The translations under genes and the position numbers were made by a program. Shown here in pieces: positions 34,525 through 47,172 of a DNA stretch of 64,000 nt. The DNA is from Plasmodium coatneyi (taxonomy: Eukaryota; Apicomplexa; Aconoidasida; Haemosporida; Plasmodiidae). Where the stretch lies: contig NC_033564.1 in NCBI RefSeq assembly GCF_001680005.1, positions 558,001 to 622,000 on the forward strand, in the 5' to 3' direction. Numbering within the stretch: the first letter of the stretch is position 1; each line of letters opens with the position of its first letter. Below the pieces are notes generated by a model that searched no databases, had not been told where the DNA came from, and was given only the letters and a program-made list of their open reading frames with translations.

Positions 34525-36404
34525 CTAATATTGCATGTGCGAAACGGGGGTGTAGCCGTAAAAATAGTTGGACACGTGGACGTTTTTGTTCTTCCTGTGG
34601 TACCAGTTGATGTAGGGCAAATTCCACCCCTCGAATTCATCATCGTAGTTGCGTCGGTCGCGCAGCGTGTAGTACCGGCACATCCGTATGTACTCGAATC
34701 GAGTTCGCCTTGCCTTCATGCGCGAAAACTGATAATAGTGCACTTTGGCAATCTTATAATTCATGGCTTTTAGTAAATCCATCTGAAACAAGGTTTCTGC
34801 CGTTAAGTCAATCGTCCTAACGTAGTACTGGTGGTATGAGAAGCACATCCACACCAGTTTTTTAGTCTTCTCCAAAATGTCTAATGGGATCCCACCTTTA
34901 TATGCATTCTTGACATGCGCAATGCGAAGCTTTATTAAATGCCAAGACACTTTTTGGACAAATTTCCTGTCCTTCCTTTTTGAGTTTTCTTCATCTGCAT
35001 GCAGACTTTGCAAATTCTTTAATACCCTTTTGAGACCTTTGGGCAAATTATCGTAGAGGCTTCTTTTTTTGTACCTTAAATAGGTCCTCACGATGGTTAC
35101 CATTTGGAGTACCTTTTTGTTCTCCTTCTGTAGGAGAAGGGTTTTCTCCTCATCTTTCAATTCCTCGTGCAATCGGAGCAGGAGTTTATGGATGACGAAC
35201 CAGTTAATGTGGTTTTCCCCCAGGAGGAAGTAGCCATACAGCAGCTTTATACAATCTGTTGCTGATAGGGGGACTCTAAATTTTATTTGCTCAATTTGAC
35301 TTTCCAAGGTGGCTGCATCAGTTGTGGTGGATTGTTCCTTCCCGTTTGGGTTGGTTGTCTTCTCTTCGGTGGATGCACTGGAGTATTCCCGGCTTAGTTG
35401 CCCGATCTGGCAGCCATAAAATAATGCAGAGTTTACCCTGCAAAGGGAATCGTTATCCATCCTGGATAGCAACGTCAGGTAAAGGAACGACTGCACCGAA
35501 AGGTGTGGACTCAAATGAGGGGCGTCCCTAAGTGACCTTATTATTGTATCCACAATGGTATGATTTTTAAACTTTTGGATATACAGACTTTTCAGCGTGA
35601 GCACAATTTCGTCTTCGCTGATTATGAGGGGACTTCCCGGTCGTGCTGCCTCCACGTAATATTTGTTCAGTAGAGAAAACAGCCGATCGAATAATTCATC
35701 GTTCATGGCATTCACATAATTGTACACCTCAAGTGTGCTTAAAATGGTAGCCTTGTCAAGGTGGAAGCTGTCCTCCTCCGTGGGGTTGCCCTCCCCATTA
35801 GCACCACTTTGGGAAATACCTCCATTTAGTAAATGTATAATACGCTCACTTAGGACAGACACAATGTTGAAGTCTTGAATTTGTTTGTAAAAAAGGGACA
35901 TAATGTAGGTTAAAATGTTCCTCAATTGTTCTTCCATTTGAGGTGGCCTGCCCTGAACATTTTCCCCCCCCTGTCCCTCCTCATGGGTAGTGCCCCCTAA
36001 GTAGGCGTGCAAATGGTAGTCCATTTTATTTGTCTTTATATATTTATTTATCACGTCGTATAAATCCTTTTCACACTTGAAAAAGGCATTCCACCTTTTG
36101 CTCACTTTGAACAAATCGCTTTCTCCATTTCGTGGGATATTTACATCTATAGAACTGGGGAAATTCCGTACTCCTTTTGGATATGCTGGGTGATTTCTTC
36201 ACTGGGGGGGAGACTACTGCGGTTGCGGGATGGTGATTTGGCCGTACTGTTCGCTTCTCCACCCATCGAACTGTCACCGAAATGTCTTTTAAAAACGCAG
36301 TAGAAGTGCTTCTTTCCATCTGGCCAGCACTTCACGTGGAACACACGCTTCCCGTTCCGCAGCACCCACCGCTGCAGCATTCTACTGCGGTACGGGGCTA
36401 GCAT
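34525..36404 (-). CDS. Conserved protein, probable RAP-like C-terminal domain
   Basis: Two-exon model: 36404..36278 and 36185..34525, 595 aa, phase-1 junction (GTGACA donor, ACCCAG acceptor; 92-base intron). Exon 1 starts MLAPYRSRMLQRW and is rich in Arg/Lys and aromatic residues, which would suit an organelle leader. The body is helical with no TM segment. Near the C-terminus, a stretch from LTAETLFQMDLLKAMNYKI to FEYIRMC resembles the RAP domain seen in many apicomplexan proteins of mitochondrial or apicoplast RNA handling. That link is a pattern judgement and needs a profile search. The exon-1 join is plausible but not unique; the large exon is certain. Its 3' end follows the intergenic region upstream of the TBC gene and its 5' end is divergent from the + gene at 37126. 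Confidence 0.75.
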
Positions 36405-37125
36405 GGTCAAGGCGAAGAAGCTCACATGGGGTAACTCGCATAGGGCAACTTACATAGGGTACACCCCACAGGATAATCACGCGCGACGCGTGGACCCGCC
36501 TACGAAGAAACACTCATGGGGATGGTTCCCTTCGTCTGCTCACGCATCATACACATGCTTTTTTTTTTTTTTTTTTTTTTTTTTTGCACCAGAATATACT
36601 TGCCCCCCGTCGTAATTTTATTTTACACGTGCTCGTGTTCAGGGGATCCCCGATCGGGTTCTTCCCTCACAATCTCTTCCAACTGTGTGACCGCTTTCTT
36701 TTTGCGAACCCATTAGCCGCTCTGCGCAGAATGTGTTACTGAGGTTGCTGCAAATCGGTTCGCGCCGTCCCAAGCATGTCACACTGAGAACGTGATCCCT
36801 CACCGTTTCGTTTTTTTTTTTTTTTTTTTGTTTCTTCTTCACTTCCCTTTTTGAAGGAGCATGCTAATCCTGGAGAGGTGAACCCTTTTTCATGTTTCTC
36901 CGAGCGTGGTTCCCAAACTGCACACGTTGCAGGAGTGCATTGGTAGGCGTAAGCGTAGTTACAATAGATAAACCCACCATGGAAAGAAAAAAAAAACAAA
37001 AAAAAAATTCAGAGGTATTAATCAGAGGAACAAATCCGAAACCCCGAACCTCGAACACCACTTAAAAACAACACATAGAAATACTTGCGCATAGACCTCC
37101 ACAGAGAACACCATGACAGAGCAAA
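36405..37125. promoter_or_regulatory. Divergent intergenic (shared promoter region)
   Basis: About 720 bases separate the 5' ends of the minus-strand RAP-like gene and the + gene at 37126. It contains poly-T/A tracts near 36560 and 36810, which are common in Plasmodium promoters. No specific site identified. Confidence 0.4.
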
Positions 37126-38292
37126 ATGAACGACTGCGAAGATAACGAAGCGGAGCCCTCCACCGAGCTACAAAGAAACCTGCACAACATCTTAGTTGTG
37201 TTCGGACTCATCGCAGAAATGATCCTCGTGGACAACCACCTCCTGGAGTCGGTCAGCATAAATGACATCTACAAAAGTGTGTACTGTGTGCTCAGGGGGA
37301 GGTATGAATCTATACTGGATGTTCTTCTACCTGAGGAAGAGCGCAGCGATGACGTCACCCCGGTGGAGAATTCGCCCGAGGGGAAGGTCCAAAAGCCCCT
37401 ACTAAAAGAAGGAAAACCCTCACCAAAGGAAGGAAAGCCCCTACTAAAGGAAAGAAAACCTTTGCCAAAGGAAGCACAGCTGGAGAAGCAGGCAAATAGG
37501 CCAAAGCACACCACTGGTGGGGAGACCAAAGCAGCAGATGAACCCACCCCCCTGGCCGAACAGATCAAATTAAGATTTTCAGAAATATTTCTAAGCCCAA
37601 TTAAGAAGAAGACAAAACTTCCCTACACCGACAAACTGAGCAACATTAAATATGCCATAGCAGGGTGTATATACATGCATGGAAAAATATGGGGCAAAAA
37701 TGTGTCCCTAAGAAATGTGTTGAACGCAATTGATTTCAACCTCTTTTTGTTAAACAATGGGTTCTACACAGTTAAATGTGGTACATCTAAAAAAGATGCA
37801 GAAGAGTTGTCTGATAGTGTCAACCAATTTGAACCCACTAGCAAGGAAAACATTTATTATGAGAAAGAACAAAGTCTGAAAATGGAAAAAGTGAGTCTAC
37901 GCGCCTTATCCTTTAACCTCACAAGCAGCATTTCAAAATATTCCCTCCTCTACGAACTCATGTTTATTACTAGATCACCCTACATTGTCAATAAGTTCCT
38001 CATTTCCGTTTTTAATGACGTCATTTGTATTCCAGATTTGGAGAGCCGATTTGACGACACGGTCATTATCATTTCCTGCATGTTATTTGTTAATCATTTT
38101 TTTTACCACATCTGTCGGAACGATCGGTTAAGTTCTAACCATTTAGGAGTAATGAAAAAAAAGTATCTTTCCCAAGTGGAAAAAATTGTGAATATATTTC
38201 TCCTCCTCAATAAAGCGAACCCCAAATCTGGCATGGAGGATGTTATTTTTCTTACCAAGGAGATTGTGCACTTGTATTCTGTAACATATTGA
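37126..38292 (+). CDS. Conserved Plasmodium protein, unknown function
   Basis: Single exon, 388 aa, starting MNDCEDNEAEPS. Residues 1-80 and 150-388 look globular and helical; between them is a charged linker with a short repeat (PLLKEGKP, SPKEGKP, PLLKERKP, PLPKE; about residues 90-115). The C-terminal half is hydrophobic-helical (SKYSLLYELMFITRSPYIV, then VIIISCMLFVNHFFYHIC) without a clear membrane segment. No known domain recognised. The repeat is a likely site of length variation between strains. Confidence 0.8.
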   Translation: MNDCEDNEAEPSTELQRNLHNILVVFGLIAEMILVDNHLLESVSINDIYKSVYCVLRGRYESILDVLLPEEERSDDVTPVENSPEGKVQKPLLKEGKPSPKEGKPLLKERKPLPKEAQLEKQANRPKHTTGGETKAADEPTPLAEQIKLRFSEIFLSPIKKKTKLPYTDKLSNIKYAIAGCIYMHGKIWGKNVSLRNVLNAIDFNLFLLNNGFYTVKCGTSKKDAEELSDSVNQFEPTSKENIYYEKEQSLKMEKVSLRALSFNLTSSISKYSLLYELMFITRSPYIVNKFLISVFNDVICIPDLESRFDDTVIIISCMLFVNHFFYHICRNDRLSSNHLGVMKKKYLSQVEKIVNIFLLLNKANPKSGMEDVIFLTKEIVHLYSVTY

Positions 38293-39206
38293 GGAATGTT
38301 CGTCTTGATGCATTCGAAAGGGTTGGCTTCTGCTACTCTAAGAAAATGCTTCATTTGTGAGTACACTCCTCGTGGGAAATACGCTTGCGGGGGAAGTTTT
38401 CCTTCCCATGGAACACTTACGCCCTTTTTTTTTTTTTTTTTAGTGCCCGATTGTTCGCTCATTTGTCAATTTGTTATTTTTCTAATTTGCTATTCGTCCA
38501 ATTTGCTTTTTTTTTTTTTTTTTTTTTTTTTTTTTGTGACGTGCGCTGCGGTAAGCACATTAGACAGGAATCCTATGCTCATGCAGGCGTGCAAGGAATT
38601 GCGCGTTAGGGTGAACTCCTTTGGAGCTTCCCCAGCACCCCGCACACTTAACAGTACTGCCATAAGATGGGGGATGCCATTCGGTTTAACGCCCCGCTCG
38701 AACACTTACCTAGGTGGAGGGCAAAAAGTACCCTCCGAAGTATGCCCTTTTTATCCCGGTCAGTTTATTGCACCACTTCCAATTTAGCCATTAATCCGTA
38801 TCAAGCTCGCCAAAAAAGAAAAAAGCACTTTGTTCAGATGGAAATGCTAGATGAGGCTAATCGAATGAAGGAAATATTTACGCCCCCCCGCAAAGGCAGA
38901 GCATCCAATCGGTTCCTAAGTTGCCACACTCACGGAAAAGCGCATCACAAATTTAATACATTTTAATGTGCCTTCCCATCCCTCCTATGATCGGCATAAC
39001 AAACGAGCATGCCTTCCTTGTCCCGATGTTGCACCCTGCAAAGTGTAGCCTCTGCGTGGGCGATAATTGTCCGTTTGTCTGGGCATGTTTACACACCCCT
39101 ACATAGGTGGTACGCATGTGTGCAGAGATGCACCTGAAAGGAGTAGTTGCTCTCCTACCTGCTCGCTCTTCCACCCACGTTGTCTGCACATGTGAACAGT
39201 CTTCTA
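38293..39206. other. Intergenic with poly-T tracts
   Basis: No gene seen. Poly-T tracts lie near 38427-38442 and 38510-38535. Overlapping frames are driven by these. Confidence 0.5.
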
Positions 39207-40298
39207 ATGCCACTAAAGATGAATAAACCAAAGTGTGCAAAAAACAGAATTTCAAGCGAACGGGAAAAGTTTACTTCCACAAAGGACGCAGACGATGACG
39301 AGAAGAGTGACGACTCGGATAAAGAAATTGTCGTTGTCAACAGGACAATTAAATCGAAAATATTTTTAGATTCAAGCAAGGCCGAAAAGGAGGACAAGAA
39401 ATGCACCAGCTATGCGCGTAATGCCAAGGGTCCTGTTAGCAAAGTTGCAAAAAAAAAAAATACAAACCCATGTGGTGACGCTCCACTAACTCAAATCATA
39501 AAAAGGGATAATAATAAAACGGGTAACTTTATCAAGACTGCTTTTACCTCTTCCCAATTTAGAGGCTTGCAGAGCGGCCATTCCACGGCTACACCTAAGC
39601 ATCAGAAATTTGTACACAAGTCGGAACAGAAAAACCACATAGGTGGATCCCCAAATGGGAAGAGAGAATGTGTGGATCATAGCTTCTTCAACGAACTAGC
39701 GAATAGCACCTGCGTAAAAAACACGGAACCTGTTAATGATACGGTGTGTGGTGATCCTACTGGGGGGGCCTCAAATGAAGCAACGCACGAAAGGGACCTG
39801 CATAATGGAAACAAGAGAAAAGTCGGTAAAATTGGGAATGATACCCATTTTGATAAAGTGAATGAGGAGGCTGACTTGGATTATCTTCCTCCCTACCATG
39901 AGAGGAAGTATCCTTTGGAGGAACGACTAAGCCATTCCGCTCAACATAATAAGGTGGAATATCCCTTGGAGGACGATTCCCCTGTTGGAGGAGCAAATCC
40001 AAGTGTCCATTTCGCACAGGTGGGTGAGGAAGAGGACGCTTTTACGTGCCATTCGAATGATGAAGCCACTTCACCTGTTATCAAATATGACCAATTTGAG
40101 CTGTACGAAATAGACAGAGAGATCGAAAAAATTACAGAGGAAGAAAATAAGATACAGGAGAAGCTAATTTATTTGGCTAACCAAGAGCTCGACATTGTTA
40201 TAAAGATGAAGCAGATGCGTGCCGCCAGGCTGCTCAGTCAGAAGGAGGCACAACCAGTCGAATGGGATAAGGGCAGTCACAACGCGGATAAAGGGTAG
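39207..40298 (+). CDS. Conserved hydrophilic protein with C-terminal coiled coil
   Basis: Single exon, 363 aa from the ATG at 39207 (a second ATG follows at 39219). The frame is open further upstream, but without an ATG. The protein is strongly hydrophilic and Lys/Glu/Asn-rich over most of its length, as expected for a disordered Plasmodium protein. An acidic patch DADDDEKSDDSDKE lies near the N-terminus. The last 60 residues form a likely coiled coil (YEIDREIEKITEEENKIQEK and following). A short repeated motif, KYPLEERLSHSAQHNKVEYP, contains YPLE twice. No domain recognised and no function assigned. Confidence 0.75.
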   Translation: MPLKMNKPKCAKNRISSEREKFTSTKDADDDEKSDDSDKEIVVVNRTIKSKIFLDSSKAEKEDKKCTSYARNAKGPVSKVAKKKNTNPCGDAPLTQIIKRDNNKTGNFIKTAFTSSQFRGLQSGHSTATPKHQKFVHKSEQKNHIGGSPNGKRECVDHSFFNELANSTCVKNTEPVNDTVCGDPTGGASNEATHERDLHNGNKRKVGKIGNDTHFDKVNEEADLDYLPPYHERKYPLEERLSHSAQHNKVEYPLEDDSPVGGANPSVHFAQVGEEEDAFTCHSNDEATSPVIKYDQFELYEIDREIEKITEEENKIQEKLIYLANQELDIVIKMKQMRAARLLSQKEAQPVEWDKGSHNADKG

Positions 40299-43137
40299 GG
40301 TCCGTAAACTGCAGAAGCCGAACTGGGACGAACTAAGGGACGATCCATCAGTGCGGCAATAAAGGACCCCAACTAGTGTGCACACGGGAAAATGCTACAA
40401 ATCTTGTAGTGCCATTTTTTTTTTTTTTTTCATTTTTAAAACTGTATAAGAGCACCTTATGTGCCATTTTTTGGCTTACTTCCTCGTTTATGTAATTTTT
40501 TTTTTTTTTTAATTTCTTTGTCCCGCTTGAACTGCAACGACAGTAGTCACAACGTACCCACACTGGCGTGGGCAACTTTTGGACGTTGTTCAAAGTTTGT
40601 GCTTTTTTATAAACGCCTTTTTTGGGGGGGGAAATCCTGCACCAATGCAACCACCCCTTGGAACATCTTTTTATACCTGCAACTATCTCATGGAATGACG
40701 CCGGTAAAAAGGGTGTATTATACTGGTGTACTACACGTGTGTCACTTTCCTCTACTTGCAAGTCAACACGCATTATATCACGTGAATTGGGAAAATCCGT
40801 TGCAGAGAAGATAAAATCCCCCCACATAATGCACTACATTTTAACAGATCAGCAGTTATTATATGTTGCCTTTTAACCTATATTGTTCTTTTCTGGGGGT
40901 TGCCTTTCACCCGCTGATGCCTTTTTTCCATCGCTTCGATAAAAACAGAGAACACAAAAACTAACTCATTTACAACTAAAGGTGCACTAATCTATGGTCG
41001 CATTCTTTGCAGGTTTGTTTGCTTTACTCCGCCTTGTGCAAAAACGTACATGTAAACGCGTGCACTGTACATATATGTATGTAAACTTTTTTTTTTTGTT
41101 GTTTTTTTCCTTAATTCGCTACCCCGCCCCTTGTGACGGCAAGCGCCCCTCTAAATTGGGCCATTTTGATGTAACAACATCCACATCGTATACTGCATAT
41201 GCATATGTTGTACATGTATGCACTGTGCACGCGTTCCTAACCTTTTTTAACCGACGCTTCATGAGAGATGCTTCAACCCGTTCGTTGGATTGCTAAATGG
41301 GGAAAAGAGCGAAAATTATACCGCTTGGATGAGCCAACACGTAATAAAATGCAACAATTTACGCGCGTACAAAGATCCGTTCATGCGGCCACATATACAT
41401 GCTTGTATAACACAATCATACGCGTAGGAAACGTCATGCAAGTGTACACAATTCCTGTTCGCTCTCCTGCTGAACAAGTTTTCACTTAACCAACGGTTGA
41501 GTTGGCACATCTCAGTACGCCTATCAAGTAGGTGCCGTTGACGCTATTCTGCCATTCGCAGATGATTTAAATGGAACATATTTGTGCCATCCCTCAGAAG
41601 GAGCATAAAGGCAAATTCCGCTTGTGACAGGAACATGCTAAAGGTGGAGTTGCTCAGTGTACCATATGCTAAACGCATTCCATTTGTACGTAATTACACT
41701 TTCCTATTTAAAGAAGTACTGATGTGTATGCGCATTGGCAAGCGAACTTCCATGTGCCCCCGCTACTAAATGTTTTTAAAAAAAAAAAAAATTCTCAATT
41801 TGATGACGACAGGAATTAAATAAATCGCCCATTCGAGAGAGACAAGATATTTGCCAATATTGGATGAGTATACACGTGGGAAAAAAAAAAATTCAAGTGA
41901 AAGAAAAAATTGCCACTGACCAAGCGCAAGAGATACATTAAAAGACCGTAACTCGGAAGAAGAAGCAAAAAATGAATCATGCGCCCCCCATCTTTACCGG
42001 TTTGGAGAATATATGATTTAACCATTCGAACGATAATTACATAACAAAAAAAATCGCAAAAAAAAAAAAAATACATTTTGTTTTCATTTTTTTGCTCCAT
42101 TTCTTTGCCCCTTTTCACCCTGCCGTGTGTGCATTCCAACGAAGGCGTATTCGAATGCTTACAAGTACCAACGAGCATACATAACACGTACAGACGCCTC
42201 TACGCATACGACGCCGGAAGATTGATTGCCAATCCGTCCACTCCACGCCAGAACTGTACCCTCGAGCATGAAAGATGAGAGTTCAAACCATTGCTCTGTG
42301 TGAACGATCAGTTTAAACAAAAGTGAGACTGTATATTTAAAAAAAAGTTGCATTTTAAAATAAGCATGTATGAAGGAACGAATAAAACGTGTGGGTGTAC
42401 CGTGCAATTTTCATCTCTTCCGTTGCGAGCATAGGCGGTGCCCCCCGCATGCCTTGCGTTCATATGCGTATACGTGCCTTCTACGACTGTACGTGTTTGT
42501 GTGTAATCCGCTCCTTTGGCAACCACAGCACCGTCGTCCTCAGCCTACACACCGCTGATAGGACAAGTTTTATTGTGCCTTCCATTTTGCTTAGCCATTT
42601 TGCGTGGTCGCTTTGCACGCGCGCTTGACGTCGTCACGTGGCTTCCCCAGATTGCCTCCATCTCAAATCGCCCCCTTTTTATTTATTTTTCTTTTTTTCA
42701 AGTGAGGTGTTCGTCGTTTGTCAATATTCGTGAAACTGTTACGAGCCAGCAGAATGATTAGCTAGGAGGACGACATGTATTCAGCGGTCTGAAGTAACAT
42801 TAATTTCGTGCGCCCCTCAGCACTTCATACATGCGCATGAGCATATGCAAGCATACGTATGTGTTTTTCACACCCGTGTATGGCTGCATATGACCACACA
42901 TTGAAGAAATAAAAATATCGAAAAAAAAAAAAAATTCCTTTCCCATTTGTTTCGCGTCAAGATCCTTATTCTTACATAAGCATATGACACGAGTAAGCTG
43001 ATCGAGGAAGAGGGAGTCGTCCATTCTGTGTGACCCATCAGGTATGTCTTACGAGTTGTTTTTTTTGTTTTTTTGTCGTTTGCTCCTTTTATTTTTTCCA
43101 CTCGTTTTTTATTTCCATTCACGCCTATTCCCTTCAG
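40299..43137. other. Long intergenic region
   Basis: About 2.8 kb without a gene I can support on either strand. Many overlapping short frames occur, with several poly-A/T runs (40419, 40498, 41767, 42060, 42925). A minus-strand frame starting MDDSLFLDQLTRV at 43024 ends in a GTAAGA-type donor, but no continuation was found. It may hide a small spliced gene or a noncoding RNA. Confidence 0.4.
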
Positions 43138-43274
43138 ACAGGTCTAATTGGGCATCCACAAACATGCAGTCAGTTGTAAATGGTGAGCAGAGAAACGAGC
43201 AGACATACGCAGACGCATTGAGGATCGAACAGATTGCCAAAGAGGAGGCAACAAGCGTTTTGAAGAGCAGATAA
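43138..43274 (+). CDS. Possible small coding exon
   Basis: After a CCCTTCAG acceptor, an open exon ends at a stop codon at 43272-43274. It encodes a helical, charged peptide (SNWASTNMQSVV, then EQTYADALRIEQIAKEEA, ending LKSR) of about 45 residues. A GTATGT at 43042 could be the matching donor in phase, but the upstream exon runs into a stop within about 40 bases. Either the gene has further small exons I cannot place, or the peptide starts at the internal ATG (36 residues). The composition looks coding rather than random. Confidence 0.3.
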
Positions 43275-43610
43275 TCTTAACAAGGATCAGAAAAACTCAC
43301 AATCGTAGCGATACAAAGTAACACCCAGCTACTCCATACCGCGCGACGACGTGTATCTCCACGTTTGCCTCATACATATGCACATATAATCCTCGACTTG
43401 TCCACCATTTTGGAAAAAAAAAAAAAAAAACACGCACACACACACACATTTATATTTATACATACCTGCATGTGTACCATATTAAACCAATAAACAGATG
43501 CCTCATTTTACGACTCCTATAAGAGCACGGGCTGTACACAGAAAACATAACGGGCAATTCGCGAAAAACGAAAAAGTACACACCTATTTGTTTGTCAAAT
43601 AAGTTCAAAT

Positions 43611-46600
43611 ATGGCGAAGGACAAAAGGGGCAGAATGATCTCTAACTCTTACGAATCTGATGAGGATAAATATTCCAAGCGAATCAAAAAACACCACCAT
43701 AAGATAAATTTTGCAGAGAAAGGTCCCGATAATGGTTCATATAAAAAAAAAAATTACGAAAATGATAAAAGTAAACTAAATTTAAAAAAAGACCAAAAGA
43801 AAAATTCAAAAGAAAATTTAAATTCATTTAGTTCTCACCATTCTGTTAGTAGCAATTCTGGTTCGAACAACCTCGGCTTGGACTTCTCTGGTGGATCGAG
43901 TAAGGCCTCTTCGTTGTGTCCTATTTCGCAATGTTCCTCATTTGTCGACCTATATGTCGACTACTTTACCCCAATATATGTGTATGCCCTCCCCCCTGCA
44001 GCGTCGAACAGCGAGGATGAATTTAAAATTTTAAAGGAGGAAGAAAATGAAGATAAATTTTTGGAAGAAAGAAGGCGAAAAAGAGAGGCAATAAAAGAGC
44101 GACTTAAGGATTTGGTGAGTGACAACGAAAAGGAGAACGATGTGATAAGCGGTGACCTCAGCGTCTTGGGCAATGGTAACGATGCCCTACGCAGCGGTAA
44201 GGAAGACCCAAGTGACAATGTAAAAAAGGAGGAAGGCGAAGACGCCTTCTCCAGTTGCAACAAAAATGACTTAGCCGAAAGTTTAAACGAGATCCCCCCC
44301 ATGCTGGACGATGTGGACCATGAGTAAGTGAGCGACTCTGTGAACGGATGTGAAGTTACGTCCGTTCTGCTCGCAAAGAAAGAATAGAGAGAAAAAAAAG
44401 AAAAAAAAACACACTTAGAATCGTTTTTGGTAGTGTCCATACCGGTTGTTCCTACGTGTGTAGCAAATCGGTGCCACTTGTGTGCACACCCCTACCCGTT
44501 TATGTGTACGTTCGTGGAACCTCTATTTTTTTTTTTGCCCCCAAATCATCCCTTCACAGTGACGCGGCCTGTATATTCGCGCCGAACAAGGAAGTCATGG
44601 GGGAAACCTGTTCGTCGCTATCGTCCGACCACGAAATGATAGACGACAAACCGACCAAAGAGAAAAGCGATTCGTTTAAGGAGTCCAGTGATTTATATAG
44701 TGACTTAAAAAAGAAGATTACGGAAGAGAAGGCCAAAATTAGGGCCTTTATAATTAAGCAGAAGGAGCTCCACGAGCGAACCAAGATGGTGAGACATTCG
44801 CTGCACGTGAAGGAGCGTGTACATATGAAAGAGTGTATACACGTGAGTATAATGACACACGCATATGTGTACCCGTCCCCTCTTTCCAATCCACCCCCCT
44901 ATGTAGAACATCGAGGAAGGACCTCTTACGAATAAAAATAAGGACGACGCAACAACCAGTAAGGGACTAATGGCTAGTAAACCCCACGGAGTCGAAGAGT
45001 ACGAAGAGGAAGACAACGACAATGACGAGGTAGATATGTTCTCAAGTGTGCAACCAAGCAAAAAGAAAAAAATCGAAAAAATTAGAATAACAAATTATTA
45101 TGCATCTGACAATGTGAACTTAGCGGATAACTGGAACGACTCGGAGGGATACTACAAGGTTAGCCCCTCCGTGATGATGACACGGAGTGGAAAAGAAAGA
45201 GAAGTGGCGACCATCAGTTACGGCTGTTATGCCACACGGGTGCAATTATTGGAAGGACATACATATGTACATGTGTATATATTTAATATGTTTTTCCTAA
45301 CTTTACACACTTCTACATTCCTTTTTCTTTTTTTCTACCAATGCGCCCCCCTTCAGGCCATCGTTGGTGAAGTCATAGACAACCGCTACAGCGTCGTGTG
45401 CGAACTAGTCGGTAAGGGAGTCTTCTCCAACGTCTTAAAATGTTACGACAAGGTGGGGAAAATCCCTGTGGCTATCAAAGTCATTCGGGATAACGATATG
45501 ATGAGAAAAGCGGCAGAGAAGGAAATATCCATCCTAAAAAAGTTAAACGAGTATGATAAGGATAACAAGAGACACATCGTGCGTTTGTTGCGGAGCCTCA
45601 AGTATAAGAACCACCTTTGCTTGGTTTTCGAGTGGATGTGGGGAAACCTCAGGATAGCTCTTAAAAAGTAACAGAAGAAGGAAAAACGCGTTGAGCAGAT
45701 TCGAGGCGTCTGCGCAAATCGTGCAACTTCCTCCGTGTCATGGTTGTATGTGTATATGCTTCTGTAGAGATAACAATTAAGAAATGAGCCACACATACAA
45801 CTCTTTTTCTATATTTCAACTTTGCGTGTTCCTCCCTTCTCAGATACGGCAATGGGTACGGCCTGAACGCCACAGCCGTGCACTGCTACACGAAGCAGCT
45901 CTTTATAGCCCTCAGGCATATGCGGAAGTGCAGGATCATGCACGCTGATTGTAAGTGCCAAAATGAGGAAAACAGAAAGGGCAAACTTAATATTGCTCAT
46001 TAACCTGATTAACCATTTCGCAGGTGTACATTAAAATTATGCGGGTCAAATGAACCCCTCATTTATTCTCCCCGTCCGGTAACATCATTTACGCTGTGTT
46101 TGTTTACCTCCCCCCCTTTTTGCAGTAAAACCGGACAACATACTAATCAATGAAAAGTTCAACGCACTAAAGGTATGCGATTTGGGAAGCGCAAGCGACA
46201 TATCAGAAAACGAAATTACCTCCTACCTAGTTAGTCGATTTTACAGAGCCCCGGAGATTATTCTTGGATTTCGCTACGATGCACAGATTGACGTCTGGTC
46301 AGCGGCGGCCACCGTTTTTGAGCTCGCCACAGGAAAGATCCTCTTCCCCGTAAGGAAAACACCGCAGTGAAAATGTTGCAACGAAAGAGATGCAACAATG
46401 AGGCCGCTCGAATAACCTTAAACGGGTTGACGTCAAACCCTGAACCCACTGAACTGCTCCCACTTTCTTCACCCTCGCAGGGGAAATCGAACAACCACAT
46501 GATCAAGCTCATGATGGAATACAAGGGGAAGTTCTCCCACAAGATGATAAAGGGGGGTCAGTTCTATTCGCAGCATTTTAACGACAACCTGGACTTCATC

Positions 46601-47033
46601 TACGTGGACAGGGATTATTACACGAAGAAGGAAGTGGTGCGCATTATATCTGACTTGAGGCCCACCAAAAATATAACCTGTGATTTGCTGGAGCATCAAT
46701 ACTGGTTGAAAGGTGAGGAGAAAAACAGGACTATTTGGCCAGTCAATCCCAACGTCCAACAGACTATATGTGCTGAGCGTGATGCACCGAATGTGTAAAC
46801 ACACAACTGAGCAAACATAACAAAGATATTCTATTTCAACCTTAACGTTCCTTTTTTTTTTCGTAGGGAATAGCCCCAAGATGCAATTTTTAAAAAAAAA
46901 AATAAAGCAGCTGGGGGACTTGCTGGAGAAGTGCCTCATGCTGGACCCCTCCAAACGGTACACGCCAGACCAGGCCCTGCAGCATCCCTACTTGAGGGAG
47001 TCCATTCACTTTAGCAAAACGCAAAATGAGTGA
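43611..47033 (+). CDS. CLK3: PRP4-type splicing kinase (CLK3)
   Basis: Model: join(43611..43899, 44002..44323, 44560..44788, 44907..45158, 45357..45667, 45844..45950, 46126..46349, 46481..46712, 46867..47033), 710 aa with all junctions in phase. The N-terminal half (1-360) is Lys/Ser/Glu-rich. The kinase domain starts near 370: Gly loop GKGVFSNV (383-390), ATP lysine in VAIK (K405), catalytic loop HADLKPDN, DLGS in place of DFG, and RAPEIIL. HAD instead of HRD and the insert after the APE region are typical of PRP4 kinases, which phosphorylate splicing factors during spliceosome assembly. PfCLK3 is an essential nuclear kinase. Intron 1 (43900-44001, 102 bases) is a multiple of three and open, so its retention would add 34 codons. 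Confidence 0.93.
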
Positions 47034-47172
47034 ATGGAAAATGTTTCGGTAGCGCCTCGATTTTTGCCGAGCAAGTGTTTGCAGTGTTTAAGAAGTGTGT
47101 TTAAGTAATACGTGCGTGCGGCTACTGATACGTTCGTATCCGCTTTTTTTTTCTTCGTTCGGTTTATCCCCT

